Assembly: GCA_036513075.1 (NCBI GenBank)
Contig: DATBZS010000035.1
Span: 1 to 59,979, forward strand
Direction: 5' to 3'
Length of the DNA: 59,979 bases
Source: Bog-756 sp036513075
GTDB taxonomy: Bacteria; Actinomycetota; Acidimicrobiia; Acidimicrobiales; RAAP-2
Shown: one piece after another, positions 33,307 through 42,564 of the stretch
Layout: the number at the start of each line of letters is the position of its first letter
How positions within the stretch are numbered: the stretch's first letter is position 1
Notes under the pieces: generated by a model
What the model was told of the DNA's origin: nothing
What the model saw: only the letters and a program-made list of their open reading frames with translations
Databases searched by the model: none
Position numbers and translations under genes: made by a program

Positions 33307-33795
33307 TCAGCCGGCCAGGATGGCCTCGATCTGGTTGAGGGCCTGCGTGAAGCCTTCCTCCATCCCCATGGTGAGGATTCGCTCCATGTCCTCGATGGTG
33401 GCGAACGTGATCCCGACGGTCATGGTGCTGCCGTCCCCGACACGCTCGGCCAGTTCGAGTCGCATGATCATGACCGGCATGTCGGCGGACCCCGTGCCGA
33501 GGTCGTCGGCAAAGCCATCCTCGAACTCCAGCCGGTGCGGGGCGTCGACGGACAGGATCCGCCACCACCCGTGGGGCTGGTCGCCGTCCGGGCCGGTCAT
33601 GAAGTACGTGCACCGACCGCCGGGGGTCAGGTCGTGGTCCACGAAGGTGGCCGGGTAGGTGGGCGGTCCCCACCAGCGCTCGAGCTGACGAGGGTCAGAC
33701 CAGAGTTCCCATGCCCTCTCCACCGGGGCGTCCAGCTCGGTGATGATGGACATGGTGAGATGCTCGGCATCCTTGTTGACGGCTGTGACGGTCAT
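33307..33795 (-). CDS. SRPBCC (AHSA1-like) protein
   Basis: A 162-residue START-like ligand-binding protein of the activator-of-Hsp90-ATPase-1 (AHSA1) group. Typical parts are VERAWELWSDPRQLERWWGPPTYPA, TPGGRCTYFMTGPDG, WWRILSVDAPHRLEF and the C-terminal helix MEEGFTQALNQIEAIL. The ATG overlaps the stop of the ArsR-type regulator gene by 4 nt. The ArsR-SRPBCC pair is very frequent in actinobacteria; the ligand is unknown. Confidence 0.9.
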   Translation of the reverse strand: MTVTAVNKDAEHLTMSIITELDAPVERAWELWSDPRQLERWWGPPTYPATFVDHDLTPGGRCTYFMTGPDGDQPHGWWRILSVDAPHRLEFEDGFADDLGTGSADMPVMIMRLELAERVGDGSTMTVGITFATIEDMERILTMGMEEGFTQALNQIEAILAG

Positions 33796-34139
33796 GGGGC
33801 TCCTCCTTGGTGGGTTGGGGTGAGGACATCGGTGAAACGGTCGATCCGGGCCCGCCACACAGCCTCGAACCCGTCAAGCATGCGCTGCGCGGCGTGCACG
33901 GTGGCCATATCGGTCCGGACCAGCTGCTCGCGGCCGTGACGGTGCTTGGTGACGAGGCCGGCCCGGTCGAGGACGGCCACGTGCTTCTGCACGGCGGCAA
34001 AGCTCATGGCGTAGGAGCGGGCCAGGGCCGACACCGACAGCTCGCCGTCCATGGAGCGGCGGAGGATGTCCCGTCGGGTCCGGTCGGCCAGCGCGTTGAA
34101 GACCAGATCGGCCCGCTCCTCGTCCGTCGGCTGCTCCAT
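33792..34139 (-). CDS. ArsR-family transcriptional regulator
   Basis: A 115-residue winged-helix repressor: VFNALADRTRRDILRRSM, then ELSVSALARSYAMSFAAVQKHVAVLDRAGLVTKHRHGRE. There are no cysteines of the metal-sensing type, so it belongs to the SdpR-like group linked to SRPBCC proteins. ATG 34139 is favoured over the in-frame ATG 34154, because the latter lies within the inverted repeat at 34143-34166. Autorepression from that operator is likely. Confidence 0.88.
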   Translation of the reverse strand: MEQPTDEERADLVFNALADRTRRDILRRSMDGELSVSALARSYAMSFAAVQKHVAVLDRAGLVTKHRHGREQLVRTDMATVHAAQRMLDGFEAVWRARIDRFTDVLTPTHQGGAP

Positions 34140-34142
34140 CAG

Positions 34143-34166
34143 ATCTACAACCATCTGGTTGTAGAT
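34143..34166. promoter_or_regulatory. Operator: perfect 10-bp inverted repeat before the ArsR gene
   Basis: ATCTACAACC at 34143-34152 and GGTTGTAGAT at 34157-34166, separated by ATCT. This is A+T-richer than its surroundings and stands 3 bp upstream of the chosen ArsR start, the usual position of an autoregulatory site for the ArsR-SRPBCC operon. Confidence 0.8.
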
Positions 34167-34239
34167 TAAGGCTAGCCGACGCCGCCGTCAAGCCACCGGG
34201 GACCGCAGCGAGCCACCGTGACCGTCCTACGCTCGCAAG

Positions 34240-35496
34240 ATGCGATCGTCACTGACCGTCCGCACCAGCGTCCGACCGCTGGCGTTGGTCGCACTCGTGG
34301 GACTGGTTACGTTGACTGCGGCCTGCGGGTCGTCGGGATCGGCTACGACCACGACCTCGACCTCGACTACCGGCTCCGATGCGGCCGTGCGGGCCGCAGT
34401 GTCCAATGGCGCGGTGACTTCGAAGACCGACGCCTCCGGCATCGAGTGGCTGTGCAGGCCCGGCATCACCGACGATCCGTGCACGTCCGACCTCACGTCG
34501 ACCGTCCTGCCGGCGTCCGGGCCGACGACGGTGCAGAAGGCGTCGGTGGCTGCTGATCCGCCGATCGACTGCTTCTACGTCTACCCGACGGTCAGCACCC
34601 AGCCGGGGGTCACGGCCAACCTCCACATCGATCCGGCGGAGACGTCAGTGGCGCGTGCCCAGGCGTCCCGCTTCTCCCAAGTGTGCAAGGTCTACGCCCC
34701 GATGTACCCGCAGATCACGTTGCTCGGCCTGTTCGCCGGCGCCAGGACGGCCGCCGCAGCTGTCACCGCCTATGCCGGAGTGCAGGCGGCGTGGCAGGAC
34801 TACCTGGCCCACGACAACCACGGCCGGGGGGTCATCATTATCGGCCACTCCCAGGGGGCGAGCATGCTCATCGGACTGCTCCGGCGCCAGATCGACGTGG
34901 TCCCGGCCCAGCGCAAGCTGCTGGTATCGGCGATGCTCTTCGGCGGGAACGTAACGGTGCCGGTCGGCCGCACGGTGGGTGGCAGCTTCCAGCACATTCC
35001 GGCATGCACCTCCGACACACAGGTGGGTTGCGTGCTCGCCTACTCGAGTTTCGACGAGATGCCACCCGTCGACTCACTGTTCGGGCGACCGGGTCAGGGC
35101 GTGTCGAGTCTCTCCGGCAACTCGTCCATGGCGGGCCTCCAGGTTCTCTGCACCAATCCGGCCGACCTGTCGGGGACGGCCGCCGCCCCGCTCACTCCCT
35201 ACATCCCGACCAGTGTCCAGGTGACCGAGATCGGTGGACCGGGCGGCCAGGCACCGTTGAACCTGGCCACGCCGTGGGTGACCGAACCCCAGCTCTACAC
35301 CGGCCAATGCATGTCGGAGGCCGGTGCCACCTGGCTACAGGTCAGTGCACCGATCACCCCGGGGGACACCCGCCAGGTGATCGGCCAGACGCTCGGACCG
35401 ACCTGGGGGCTCCATCTGGTGGACGTGAACATCGCCTTGGGAGACCTGGTGCACGTGGCCCGTGCCGAGGGTGCCGCCTACTCCCACGGCACCTGA
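34240..35496 (+). CDS. DUF3089 alpha/beta-hydrolase-like lipoprotein
   Basis: A 418-residue exported lipoprotein (lipobox LTAAC, Cys near residue 29) with a short Ser/Thr linker. The DUF3089 domain follows: DCFYVYPTVSTQPG, VCKVYAPMYPQITL, the nucleophile elbow GHSQGA, and the C-terminal GLHLVDVNIALGDLV. The fold is alpha/beta hydrolase and an esterase role is plausible. ATG 34240 stands 6 nt behind TACGCT (34228-34233), suggesting a leaderless mRNA. Its 3' end overlaps the convergent GGDEF-EAL gene by 19 bp. Confidence 0.88.
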   Translation: MRSSLTVRTSVRPLALVALVGLVTLTAACGSSGSATTTTSTSTTGSDAAVRAAVSNGAVTSKTDASGIEWLCRPGITDDPCTSDLTSTVLPASGPTTVQKASVAADPPIDCFYVYPTVSTQPGVTANLHIDPAETSVARAQASRFSQVCKVYAPMYPQITLLGLFAGARTAAAAVTAYAGVQAAWQDYLAHDNHGRGVIIIGHSQGASMLIGLLRRQIDVVPAQRKLLVSAMLFGGNVTVPVGRTVGGSFQHIPACTSDTQVGCVLAYSSFDEMPPVDSLFGRPGQGVSSLSGNSSMAGLQVLCTNPADLSGTAAAPLTPYIPTSVQVTEIGGPGGQAPLNLATPWVTEPQLYTGQCMSEAGATWLQVSAPITPGDTRQVIGQTLGPTWGLHLVDVNIALGDLVHVARAEGAAYSHGT

Positions 35497-37877
35497 CCCG
35501 ACACAACGGGACGCTCGCTCCCTCGTCGGGCTCCACCCCGGTGATCCGTGGGTACCGGCCCGGTAGAGCGGTGACCTACCGGGAATCGACCAGCTAGCCG
35601 GGAAGGCGGCTGGCGGCTGGCGGCTGGCATCATCGGTGCGGCACGGTCGTCGATGGCCGCGAAATCCAGGGCTTCGGGCGGCTCGGGGAAACTGATGGCG
35701 TAGCCCTGGGCCACGTCGCATCCGGCGGAGGCCAGGAAGCCGAAGTGGTCGGACCGCTCGACACCTTCGGCCACGACCCGCAGGCCGAGTGAGTGCCCGA
35801 GGTCGATCGACGACCGGATGATCGCCTCGTTGCGGCCGTCGATGCCGTCAATGCTGAGGCGGCCCGTGAACATGCGGTCGATCTTCAGCTCGCCGACGGC
35901 CAGGTCGCTCAAGTAGGCCAGTGACGAGAAGCCGGTGCCGAAGTCGTCGATCGAGACGATCAGTCCGGAATCGGACAGGGTCTGGATGATCTCCTTGCAG
36001 CGCGCCAGGTCGGCCATGACCGTACTCTCGGTGATCTCGAGCACCAGTGCATCGGTGCCGAGTCCGTTTCGGTCCAGCACGGCATGGACCTGATCGGGCA
36101 ACGCGCTGTCGAGCAGGTTGGTCGTGGAGAGGTTGACCGCCACCGACACCGGGTGGCCGTCACGACGCCACTGGGCACACTGGGCGACCGCCGATTCGAG
36201 TACGAAGCTGGTGAGCGAGAACATGAGGCCGCTCTCCTCGGCCAACGGGATGAACTGGTCCGGCGGGATGAAGCCCAGGGTGGGATGGGACCACCGAAGG
36301 AGCGCCTCGAGCGTCTTGATTCCGCCCGACCGGAGGTCGATCTGCGGCTGGTAGTAGACGATGAGCGCCTGGTCGGCGATCGCGTTGCGAAGGTCCTCCA
36401 TCAGGTTCAGCCGATCGGCCCCGTCGTCGAGGGCCGACTCGTAGATGTCGTAGGCGCCGTGGGCCGCCTTGGCCCGGTACATGGCCACGTCTGCGCACCG
36501 CATCAGCTCGGTGGCGTTGGTGGCGTGCTGGGGGGCGAGCGCGATGCCGATGCTGGCCCCTACGTGCAGGCTGGAGCCTGCCACGTCGAACGGAGGCTCG
36601 AACGCGGTGGTGATCCGGTCGGCGATCGACATGGCGAACTCGACGTCGGCCCCGGTCAACAGGACGGCGAACTCGTCGCCGCCAAGACGCACCACCACGT
36701 CGCTGGACCGGGTGACGCTGGAGAGCAGCGGCCCGATGAGTCGGAGGAGGCCGTCTCCGGTGGGGTGCCCGAAGGAGTCGTTGATCTCCTTGAAGTGGTC
36801 GAGGTCGATCATGAGCAAGGCCAGGGCCTCGTCGGGCCCCCAGGGGTCGTTGGTGGTGTCGAAGATGGCCTCGAGCTGTCGAGTCAGGAGGCGACGGTTG
36901 CCCAGGCCGGTCAGCTCGTCGGTGACGGCATGGTGGTGGTTGGCCCGGGTGAGGGCGGTGAGCTCCCGACGGGACAGCCCGGCCCGCACGCCGACCAGCA
37001 CCAGGGTGGCGACGGTGAGTCCCAGGGCCACGGGGCCAATGTGCCTCCAGTTGCCCGTGAAGATGATCACGACGGCGGCGACAGCTGCCACCGCCGGGAG
37101 GATGAACCCGGGGGCCTGGGAACGGTCGTCGGTCTGTCGGGCGCCGATCGGCTGCCAGACGCTGAGCGACAGCAGGAACAGCGCTGCCATCCAACTGGCG
37201 TCGAGGATGGTGCCCGACTGGTAGGTGCCGGCGGCGTTCTGGAACAGGTAGACGGTGTCCCCGATGGCCAGCACCAGACACCCAGCGACCAGGGTGATCA
37301 GCCGGGTCGGCCATCCGGGCACGATGACCAGTGCGCCGACGGCGAAGGCGAGCAGGACGAGGTCGCCGATGGGGTAGGCGAGGTTTACGGCTACCGCGGC
37401 CGGCGATCCACTGACCGAGTTGACGATGGTGTCGAAGACGAAGGCGGAGCAGATGGCCGCTGCCCCCAGCCCGGCGACGGCTCCGTCGAGCCAGCTGCTG
37501 GTTTTGAAGGACCGTATCTCGCCGCGCATGATGAGCATGATGGCCAGGTAGGCGAGCGGGTACATGACCAGGTAGAAGGCGTCGGCCAGCGACGGGGTGG
37601 GGGGTGCTGCCCCACGTTGGGACTCGAGCGTGAAGATGGTGTCGCCGATGGCCCAGGCCAGGAGGCCCAGCCCGAAGGCCACGCCCACGGAGCGACCGGG
37701 TCGCTTCACCAGGAACCGGGACAGGCACATCAACGCCACGGTCAACTCGAAGGCGTCCACGCTCCAGTTGTCGAACCATGGCCAGAACTGGCCGCTCCCA
37801 CGGAACATGAGGGTGGCGGCGTACGTGGCCAGGCACATCCCGGCCACGACGTAGGCGACGACCACGACCCGTGGCAT
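35478..37877 (-). CDS. Membrane GGDEF-EAL cyclic-di-GMP enzyme
   Basis: A 799-residue sensor enzyme. Residues 1-310 carry about eight to nine membrane helices (an integral sensory region). A GGDEF domain (about 325-490) keeps the active motif RLGGDEF (near residue 398), and an EAL domain (about 505-750) keeps TLEALLRW, EITES, DDFGTG, KID and AEGVE, so both synthesis and hydrolysis of c-di-GMP look possible. The last 45 residues are Pro/Arg-rich. ATG 37877 follows GCGAGGAGC; longer in-frame starts lack such a site. Confidence 0.92.
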   Translation of the reverse strand: MPRVVVVAYVVAGMCLATYAATLMFRGSGQFWPWFDNWSVDAFELTVALMCLSRFLVKRPGRSVGVAFGLGLLAWAIGDTIFTLESQRGAAPPTPSLADAFYLVMYPLAYLAIMLIMRGEIRSFKTSSWLDGAVAGLGAAAICSAFVFDTIVNSVSGSPAAVAVNLAYPIGDLVLLAFAVGALVIVPGWPTRLITLVAGCLVLAIGDTVYLFQNAAGTYQSGTILDASWMAALFLLSLSVWQPIGARQTDDRSQAPGFILPAVAAVAAVVIIFTGNWRHIGPVALGLTVATLVLVGVRAGLSRRELTALTRANHHHAVTDELTGLGNRRLLTRQLEAIFDTTNDPWGPDEALALLMIDLDHFKEINDSFGHPTGDGLLRLIGPLLSSVTRSSDVVVRLGGDEFAVLLTGADVEFAMSIADRITTAFEPPFDVAGSSLHVGASIGIALAPQHATNATELMRCADVAMYRAKAAHGAYDIYESALDDGADRLNLMEDLRNAIADQALIVYYQPQIDLRSGGIKTLEALLRWSHPTLGFIPPDQFIPLAEESGLMFSLTSFVLESAVAQCAQWRRDGHPVSVAVNLSTTNLLDSALPDQVHAVLDRNGLGTDALVLEITESTVMADLARCKEIIQTLSDSGLIVSIDDFGTGFSSLAYLSDLAVGELKIDRMFTGRLSIDGIDGRNEAIIRSSIDLGHSLGLRVVAEGVERSDHFGFLASAGCDVAQGYAISFPEPPEALDFAAIDDRAAPMMPAASRQPPSRLAGRFPVGHRSTGPVPTDHRGGARRGSERPVVSGQVPWE

Positions 37878-38134
37878 GCGCTCCTCGCGGTAGGGCGATC
37901 TGCGTCGGAATGCGGGGGCAGACACGTTCACCCGGGTGCTATCGGACCGAGATCTGGATATCTGAAGCGAACCGAGCGACAAATGCACCCGGGGTTGCTC
38001 CGGGCCTGACCTGGGGAGACCGCCATCGACACGGTGACGCGACGATCAGGACGGAGTGTCGGGCGGCGGTTTGGCGGTGGTTCGGCGGCAGGGGGTGTTG
38101 CCGGTGCGTGCCGCACAGACGGTCCCGTGGCGGA

Positions 38135-38956
38135 TCAGAGCTCGTCGACGAACCGGTCGGTGCCCGGAATGGTCCGTCGGAACGGGGCCGCCAGGCGCAG
38201 CGTAGCGACGCCGGCCGCCTCGACGGCGTCGGTGTAGGCCCGGACCCGGTCGACCGCACCGGCCGGGTCCCCGTCGACGAATAGCAGCTGGACCATCCGG
38301 TCGGTCCCCCCGGGAGGGGACCCGAGGTCCATCGGCGCGCCCTGGTCTCCGGCGTCGGGCACCGAGGGCACCCACGACGCGGCCATCTCGATGGTTGAGC
38401 CGTCGAACAGTCCGTCGAGGTAGGAGCCGGCCAGGGTGCCGTGCAGGTCCCGACCCGTTTCCGATGCTGCGTCCCACCAGAGGACGACGAGACCCTCGTA
38501 GCCCCGGTCGAGTGCCAGCTCGACCGGGACGGGGTCGTCGTCGCGGTAAGCGGTGTCCACGTAGTGGAACGTCGAGGTGTGGACATGGGTCCGCTCGGGA
38601 AGACCGCGCCCGTGGGCGTACAGATCGCGCACCTGGTTGATCGACCACTCGGCGAAGTGTTCGCGGTGGTGCCCCTGCTCCACCCAGTAGATGGCCATGT
38701 AGCTGCCGGCGTCGGTGGGTACGGCGACCGTGCTGTCGGCGGGCCAGCGCAGGTCCTTCAACGTTCGGGTGGCCACCCACCGGCTCCCGGCGAACAGCCA
38801 CGGCCCGACCATGCATCCCCCGTAGAAGTGGTCGCGTTCGTACCAGCGGTTATAGGCCATTTCGTACCCCGGGTTCGGGTCGACCAGGGTGAGGAGCATG
38901 CTCCCCACCTTCACCGGGTAGTCGTCGGCCCCGCCGACCTCGAGTGGATTGTGCAC
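38135..38956 (-). CDS. Conserved hypothetical protein, possibly dimeric alpha/beta barrel
   Basis: A 273-residue soluble protein with GGGGGAGGA before the GTG. MLLTLVDPNPGYEMAYNRWYERDHFYGGCMVGPWLFAGSRW shows the NxWYxxxH pattern seen in EthD/DUF-type ferredoxin-like dimers, and the second half (MVQLLFVDGDPAGAVDRVRAYTDAV) may repeat the fold. I recall similar proteins only as hypotheticals from mycobacteria and relatives. It lies among catabolic genes and may be an accessory or isomerase-like protein. Confidence 0.6.
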   Translation of the reverse strand: MHNPLEVGGADDYPVKVGSMLLTLVDPNPGYEMAYNRWYERDHFYGGCMVGPWLFAGSRWVATRTLKDLRWPADSTVAVPTDAGSYMAIYWVEQGHHREHFAEWSINQVRDLYAHGRGLPERTHVHTSTFHYVDTAYRDDDPVPVELALDRGYEGLVVLWWDAASETGRDLHGTLAGSYLDGLFDGSTIEMAASWVPSVPDAGDQGAPMDLGSPPGGTDRMVQLLFVDGDPAGAVDRVRAYTDAVEAAGVATLRLAAPFRRTIPGTDRFVDEL

Positions 38957-39097
38957 GTCGGTCCTCCCCCTGTGGCGCTGCGCCGTCGGGAGGACACGTT
39001 AGGTCGATCGTCGGCCACCGGCAGGGCGACCGGCCGTGTGCCAGCATGAGCGGACAGCGGTCGGGACGGGCCCCGGCACGACTCTGGGGGGAGTGAC

Positions 39098-39979
39098 GTG
39101 GACGATCTGTCGGGCAAGGTGGCAGTGGTGACGGGCGGCGCAGCCGGCATCGGCCGGGGGATCGTCGGGGCCCTGCTCGACGAAGGTGCCAGGGTGGTGA
39201 TCGCCGACATCGAGGCACCCGTGCTCGAGCGCACCGTGGCCGAGCTGGCCGAACGGGGGGACGTGCGGGGCGTGGTGACCGACGTGTCGGACGCCAGCTC
39301 GGTCGATGCGCTGGCTGACACCGTCTACGACCAGCTCGGTGCCTGTCATGTGCTGTGGAACAACGCGGGCGTCACGTCGGGGGGCGGCGGTAACCCGTGG
39401 GAGCAGGAGCCCAACGACTGGCGCTGGTGCTTCGGGGTCAACGTGTTCGGGACAGCCAACGGCGTGCTGGCCTTCGTCCCCCGCATGGTGGCCTCGGGCG
39501 AGCCGGGCGTGGTGGTGACCACGTCGTCGGGCGACGGTGGCATCGCGCCGGTGCCATACGCCTCGGTCTACGCCTCGTCCAAGGCGGCCATCAGCTGCTT
39601 CACCGAGGCCCTGGCCCACCAGTTCCTGGCCCAGGGGACCAACCTGTCCGCCGCGGTGTTCTACCCGTCGGGCGGACTGCTCGAGACAGGGCTGTGGGAA
39701 GCCCAGCGCAACCGACCGGCCGAGCTGGCCCGGGTGCGGCCGCGGCCTCCGGCTCCGGGCACCACGTTCGCCGAGTTCAAGGCCACCCTGGCCGCCGCCG
39801 GCCGTCCGACCGACGTTGTCGATCTCGATGAACTGGGCCGGTTCGCAGTCCAGGGGGTGAAGGACGGGAGGTTCGTCATCGGCCATAACCTCGATGCCGC
39901 GGGCCGCCTGCTGCATGCCAGGGCCGACGCCATTGCCAAGGGCTGGCTGCCGCCATCGGCCCTCGAAGGGATGGGGTGA
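39098..39979 (+). CDS. Short-chain dehydrogenase/reductase
   Basis: A 293-residue SDR: TGGAAGIG (12-19), Asp after the second strand (VIADIE) indicating NAD(H), NNAGVTSG, Ser in TTSSGDG and YASSK for catalysis. The C-terminal 100 residues are longer than average and include PPAPGTTFAEFKATL. GGGGGGAG precedes the GTG start. The amidohydrolase gene begins 49 nt downstream on the same strand, so the two are likely an operon. Confidence 0.9.
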   Translation: MDDLSGKVAVVTGGAAGIGRGIVGALLDEGARVVIADIEAPVLERTVAELAERGDVRGVVTDVSDASSVDALADTVYDQLGACHVLWNNAGVTSGGGGNPWEQEPNDWRWCFGVNVFGTANGVLAFVPRMVASGEPGVVVTTSSGDGGIAPVPYASVYASSKAAISCFTEALAHQFLAQGTNLSAAVFYPSGGLLETGLWEAQRNRPAELARVRPRPPAPGTTFAEFKATLAAAGRPTDVVDLDELGRFAVQGVKDGRFVIGHNLDAAGRLLHARADAIAKGWLPPSALEGMG

Positions 39980-40028
39980 CTAACACCGTGATCGCGCCGT
40001 ACACGAGTCGACGACAACGGGGGACACC

Positions 40029-41270
40029 ATGACGATCGAACTCGCGCCCGACCGGCGCTACACGGTCATCTCGGCCGACGCCCACGCCGGCGGCGACATC
40101 CCCGACTACCGGCCCTACCTGGCTACGAGCTGGCACGACGAGTTCGACGCCTGGGCCGCCTCCTACGTCAACCCGTTCGCCGACCTGTTGGCCCCCACCG
40201 CATACCGGAGTTGGGACTCGGACCGGCGCCTGGCCGAGAACGAGGCCGACGGCATCGCCGCCGAGGTCATCTTCCCCAATACCGTGCCGCCCTTTTTCGA
40301 GGAGGGCAGCCTGCTCGCACTTCCTCCGGGTCCCGCCGACTACGACCGCCGCTGGGCCGGCCTCCAGGCCCACAACCGGTGGCTGGCCGACTTCTGCGCC
40401 AAAGTGCCGGGCCGCCGTGCCGGGGTGGCGCAGGTATTCGCCAACGACATGGACGACGCGGTGGCCGAGGTCCGGTGGGCGGCCGCCAACATCCGGCCCT
40501 CCGGCGGGGTCCTCCTACCCCCTGTCGCCCCGGGTTCGGGACTGCCGGGCCTGTGGGAGGCGTACTACGAACCGCTGTGGGAGGTCTGCGAGGAACTCGG
40601 CATGGTGGTCAACATCCACGGTGGGGGGGGACTGCCCGACTACGGCGAGTCCGAGGTGGCCCGGGCCGTCATGCTGGTCGAACTGCCGTGGTTCTCCCAC
40701 CGGTCGGCGTGGCACCTCATCCTGGCCGGGGTGCTCGAGCGCCATCCCGGCCTACACGTCGTCCTCACCGAGCAGGGCCTTGGTTGGCTGCCCCGAGGTC
40801 TCGAGACGCTCGACTGGTTCTACGGGCGGATGACCATGGGCGGAGCGGCCGAGGCCTCCTTCTTCGGCGCCGCCGCCAAGGGAATGTCGATGACGCCGTC
40901 GGAGTACTTCGCCCGGAACTTCTCGGTCGGGGCCAGCTTCCTGCGGGCCAGCGAATCGGCCGTCCGCCACGAGGTCGGCGTCGAGCGGATCATGTGGGGC
41001 TCGGACTACCCGCACTCCGAGGGCTCCTACCCGTACAGCCTCGTCGCGCTGCGGGCCGCCTTCGGGACCTGCGACCCGGTCGAGACCCGTCAGATGCTCG
41101 AGGACAACGTGGCCCGCGTCTACGGCTTCGACCTCGATGCCCTGCGGGCGGTCGGGAACCGAATCGGTCCGACGGTGGCCGAGGTGGCAACGCCGTTGGC
41201 CGTCGAGGACTACCCGACCGACTCGACCTGCAACGCCTTCGACCGCCACCAGGTGCTGCGCTCCTGGTGA
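40029..41270 (+). CDS. Amidohydrolase-2 family protein (metal-dependent TIM barrel)
   Basis: A 413-residue protein of the amidohydrolase-2 family (ACMSD-like decarboxylases/hydrolases). Metal-site candidates are SADAHAG near the N-terminus, VVNIHGGGG in the centre and GSDYPHSEG for the last Asp. The FSVGASFLRASESAVRHEVG segment and MLEDNVARVYGFD end are typical. Substrates in this family are often aromatic or ring-cleavage acids. GGGGGACACC is its ribosome site. A related but distinct amidohydrolase gene lies in the opposite direction next to it. Confidence 0.88.
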   Translation: MTIELAPDRRYTVISADAHAGGDIPDYRPYLATSWHDEFDAWAASYVNPFADLLAPTAYRSWDSDRRLAENEADGIAAEVIFPNTVPPFFEEGSLLALPPGPADYDRRWAGLQAHNRWLADFCAKVPGRRAGVAQVFANDMDDAVAEVRWAAANIRPSGGVLLPPVAPGSGLPGLWEAYYEPLWEVCEELGMVVNIHGGGGLPDYGESEVARAVMLVELPWFSHRSAWHLILAGVLERHPGLHVVLTEQGLGWLPRGLETLDWFYGRMTMGGAAEASFFGAAAKGMSMTPSEYFARNFSVGASFLRASESAVRHEVGVERIMWGSDYPHSEGSYPYSLVALRAAFGTCDPVETRQMLEDNVARVYGFDLDALRAVGNRIGPTVAEVATPLAVEDYPTDSTCNAFDRHQVLRSW

Positions 41271-41298
41271 GCGCCGGGCGACTGGGTCAGCCCGGCGC
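41271..41298. terminator. Bidirectional hairpin between convergent amidohydrolase genes
   Basis: GCGCCGGGC (41271-41279) pairs perfectly with GCCCGGCGC (41290-41298) around a 10-nt loop. It starts directly after one stop codon and includes the other gene's stop in its loop. There is no T-run. Confidence 0.6.
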
Positions 41299-42564
41299 CT
41301 GCAGCCCGTACTCCTCTTTCCACCACCGCGCCTCGGCCCTCGCCGCCGGGTCACTGTGCAGGGTGGGGTCCTGGCCGAGCAGGTCGGGGGAGGGGCCGAT
41401 CTGGCGGGCGATGGGACGGAGTTCGTCGAGGTCGAAGCCGTAGACCTTGGCTGCGGTCAGGCCGAGCAGGTCGGCGGTGTCGTCCACCGGAACCTGCGCG
41501 AAGTCGGACTGCAGCTTGGCCAGGGTGTGCGGCCACGTGCCCTCGGGATGGGGATAGTCGGTGCCCCACATCACCACGTCCGTGCCAATGACGTAGCGGC
41601 GCCTGATCTCCTCGCGGGACATGGTGGAGGCCCCGATGAAGATGTTGGTGCCGAAGTAGTCCGAAGGCAGCTTGGAGATCTTGCCCTGGAGCATGGCGGC
41701 CAGCTTCTTGGTGGTGTGCCCGCCCCCCATGTATTGGTCCCACTTCCACATCATGTCCGGGGCCCAGTAGGCGGCGGCCTCGGTGACCACGAACTTGAGG
41801 TCGGGGAAGCGCTCGAAGGCCCCGCCGAACAGGAGGTGCCACGCCGGCCGTACCGCCCACCACACCACCTCGGCCAGATAGACGCCGGTGTGCTCGCCGT
41901 ACTCCTCCATCGGGGCCTCGCCTGAATGTGTGTGGACCGGGAGCCCGGCCTCGGCGCAGGCCGCCCATACCGGGTCGTAGGACGCGTCGTTGTAAGGAGT
42001 ACGGGCCCGCCACATGGTCGGGATCATGATCCCCCGGATGCCCGGCTGTGCCGCCACCCACCCGATCTCCTCGACGGCCCTCCCGATGTCGTGGGTGATG
42101 GGCACCAGGGCGATCCCTCCCCGACGGTGGGGCGAGTGGGAGCACATCTCGGCCAGGAACCGGTTGTGGGCGTGGGCCCCGGCGAAGGCCAACTCGGGGT
42201 CCTCGATGGCCCCGGCGAACAGGCCGGCCCCGAACGGGGGCGAGGCCATGCCGGTCACCGCGTCGGCGTCGGCGAAGAGCACGTCGGCGGCCACCCCGTC
42301 GGCGTCGAGCTCCTTGTCACGGATGACGGGGTCGAACGCGCCTTTCAGGCCCTCTTCGTTGCCTTTCTCCCACCCCATGATGTAGTCGTAGTTGAAGGCC
42401 AGGGCCTCCTCCCGGTGGGCCATCCGCTCGGCCAGGTACTCCTCGAACGCCGGGTGGTACCGGGCCTCGAGGTAGGGGCGGTAGTCCTCGCAGGCCAGGC
42501 CGGCGTGGCCGTCGGCCGAGATGACCACGTAGCGGTCCGACCCGGTGGCCGGCACGTCGCTCAT
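41287..42564 (-). CDS. Amidohydrolase-2 family protein
   Basis: A 425-residue relative of the convergent amidohydrolase (shared blocks: VISADxHAG, SDYFGTNIFIGAS versus EYFARNFSVGAS, WGTDYPHPEGT versus WGSDYPHSEGS). His in THSGEAP and the terminal Asp in GTDYPH are probable metal ligands. The two proteins are clearly paralogues of one subfamily but too different for recent duplication. Its start overlaps the stop of the acetoacetate-decarboxylase-like gene (ATGA), so they are coupled and probably act in sequence. Confidence 0.88.
   Translation of the reverse strand: MSDVPATGSDRYVVISADGHAGLACEDYRPYLEARYHPAFEEYLAERMAHREEALAFNYDYIMGWEKGNEEGLKGAFDPVIRDKELDADGVAADVLFADADAVTGMASPPFGAGLFAGAIEDPELAFAGAHAHNRFLAEMCSHSPHRRGGIALVPITHDIGRAVEEIGWVAAQPGIRGIMIPTMWRARTPYNDASYDPVWAACAEAGLPVHTHSGEAPMEEYGEHTGVYLAEVVWWAVRPAWHLLFGGAFERFPDLKFVVTEAAAYWAPDMMWKWDQYMGGGHTTKKLAAMLQGKISKLPSDYFGTNIFIGASTMSREEIRRRYVIGTDVVMWGTDYPHPEGTWPHTLAKLQSDFAQVPVDDTADLLGLTAAKVYGFDLDELRPIARQIGPSPDLLGQDPTLHSDPAARAEARWWKEEYGLQAPG

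Noticed and set aside
36084..38009. Very long open frame (641 codons) opposite the GGDEF-EAL gene
   Set aside because: It is antisense to a gene with full domain motifs. Its composition is the Gly/Asp/Val/Glu-rich pattern that arises opposite high-G+C genes, and it has no recognisable domain.
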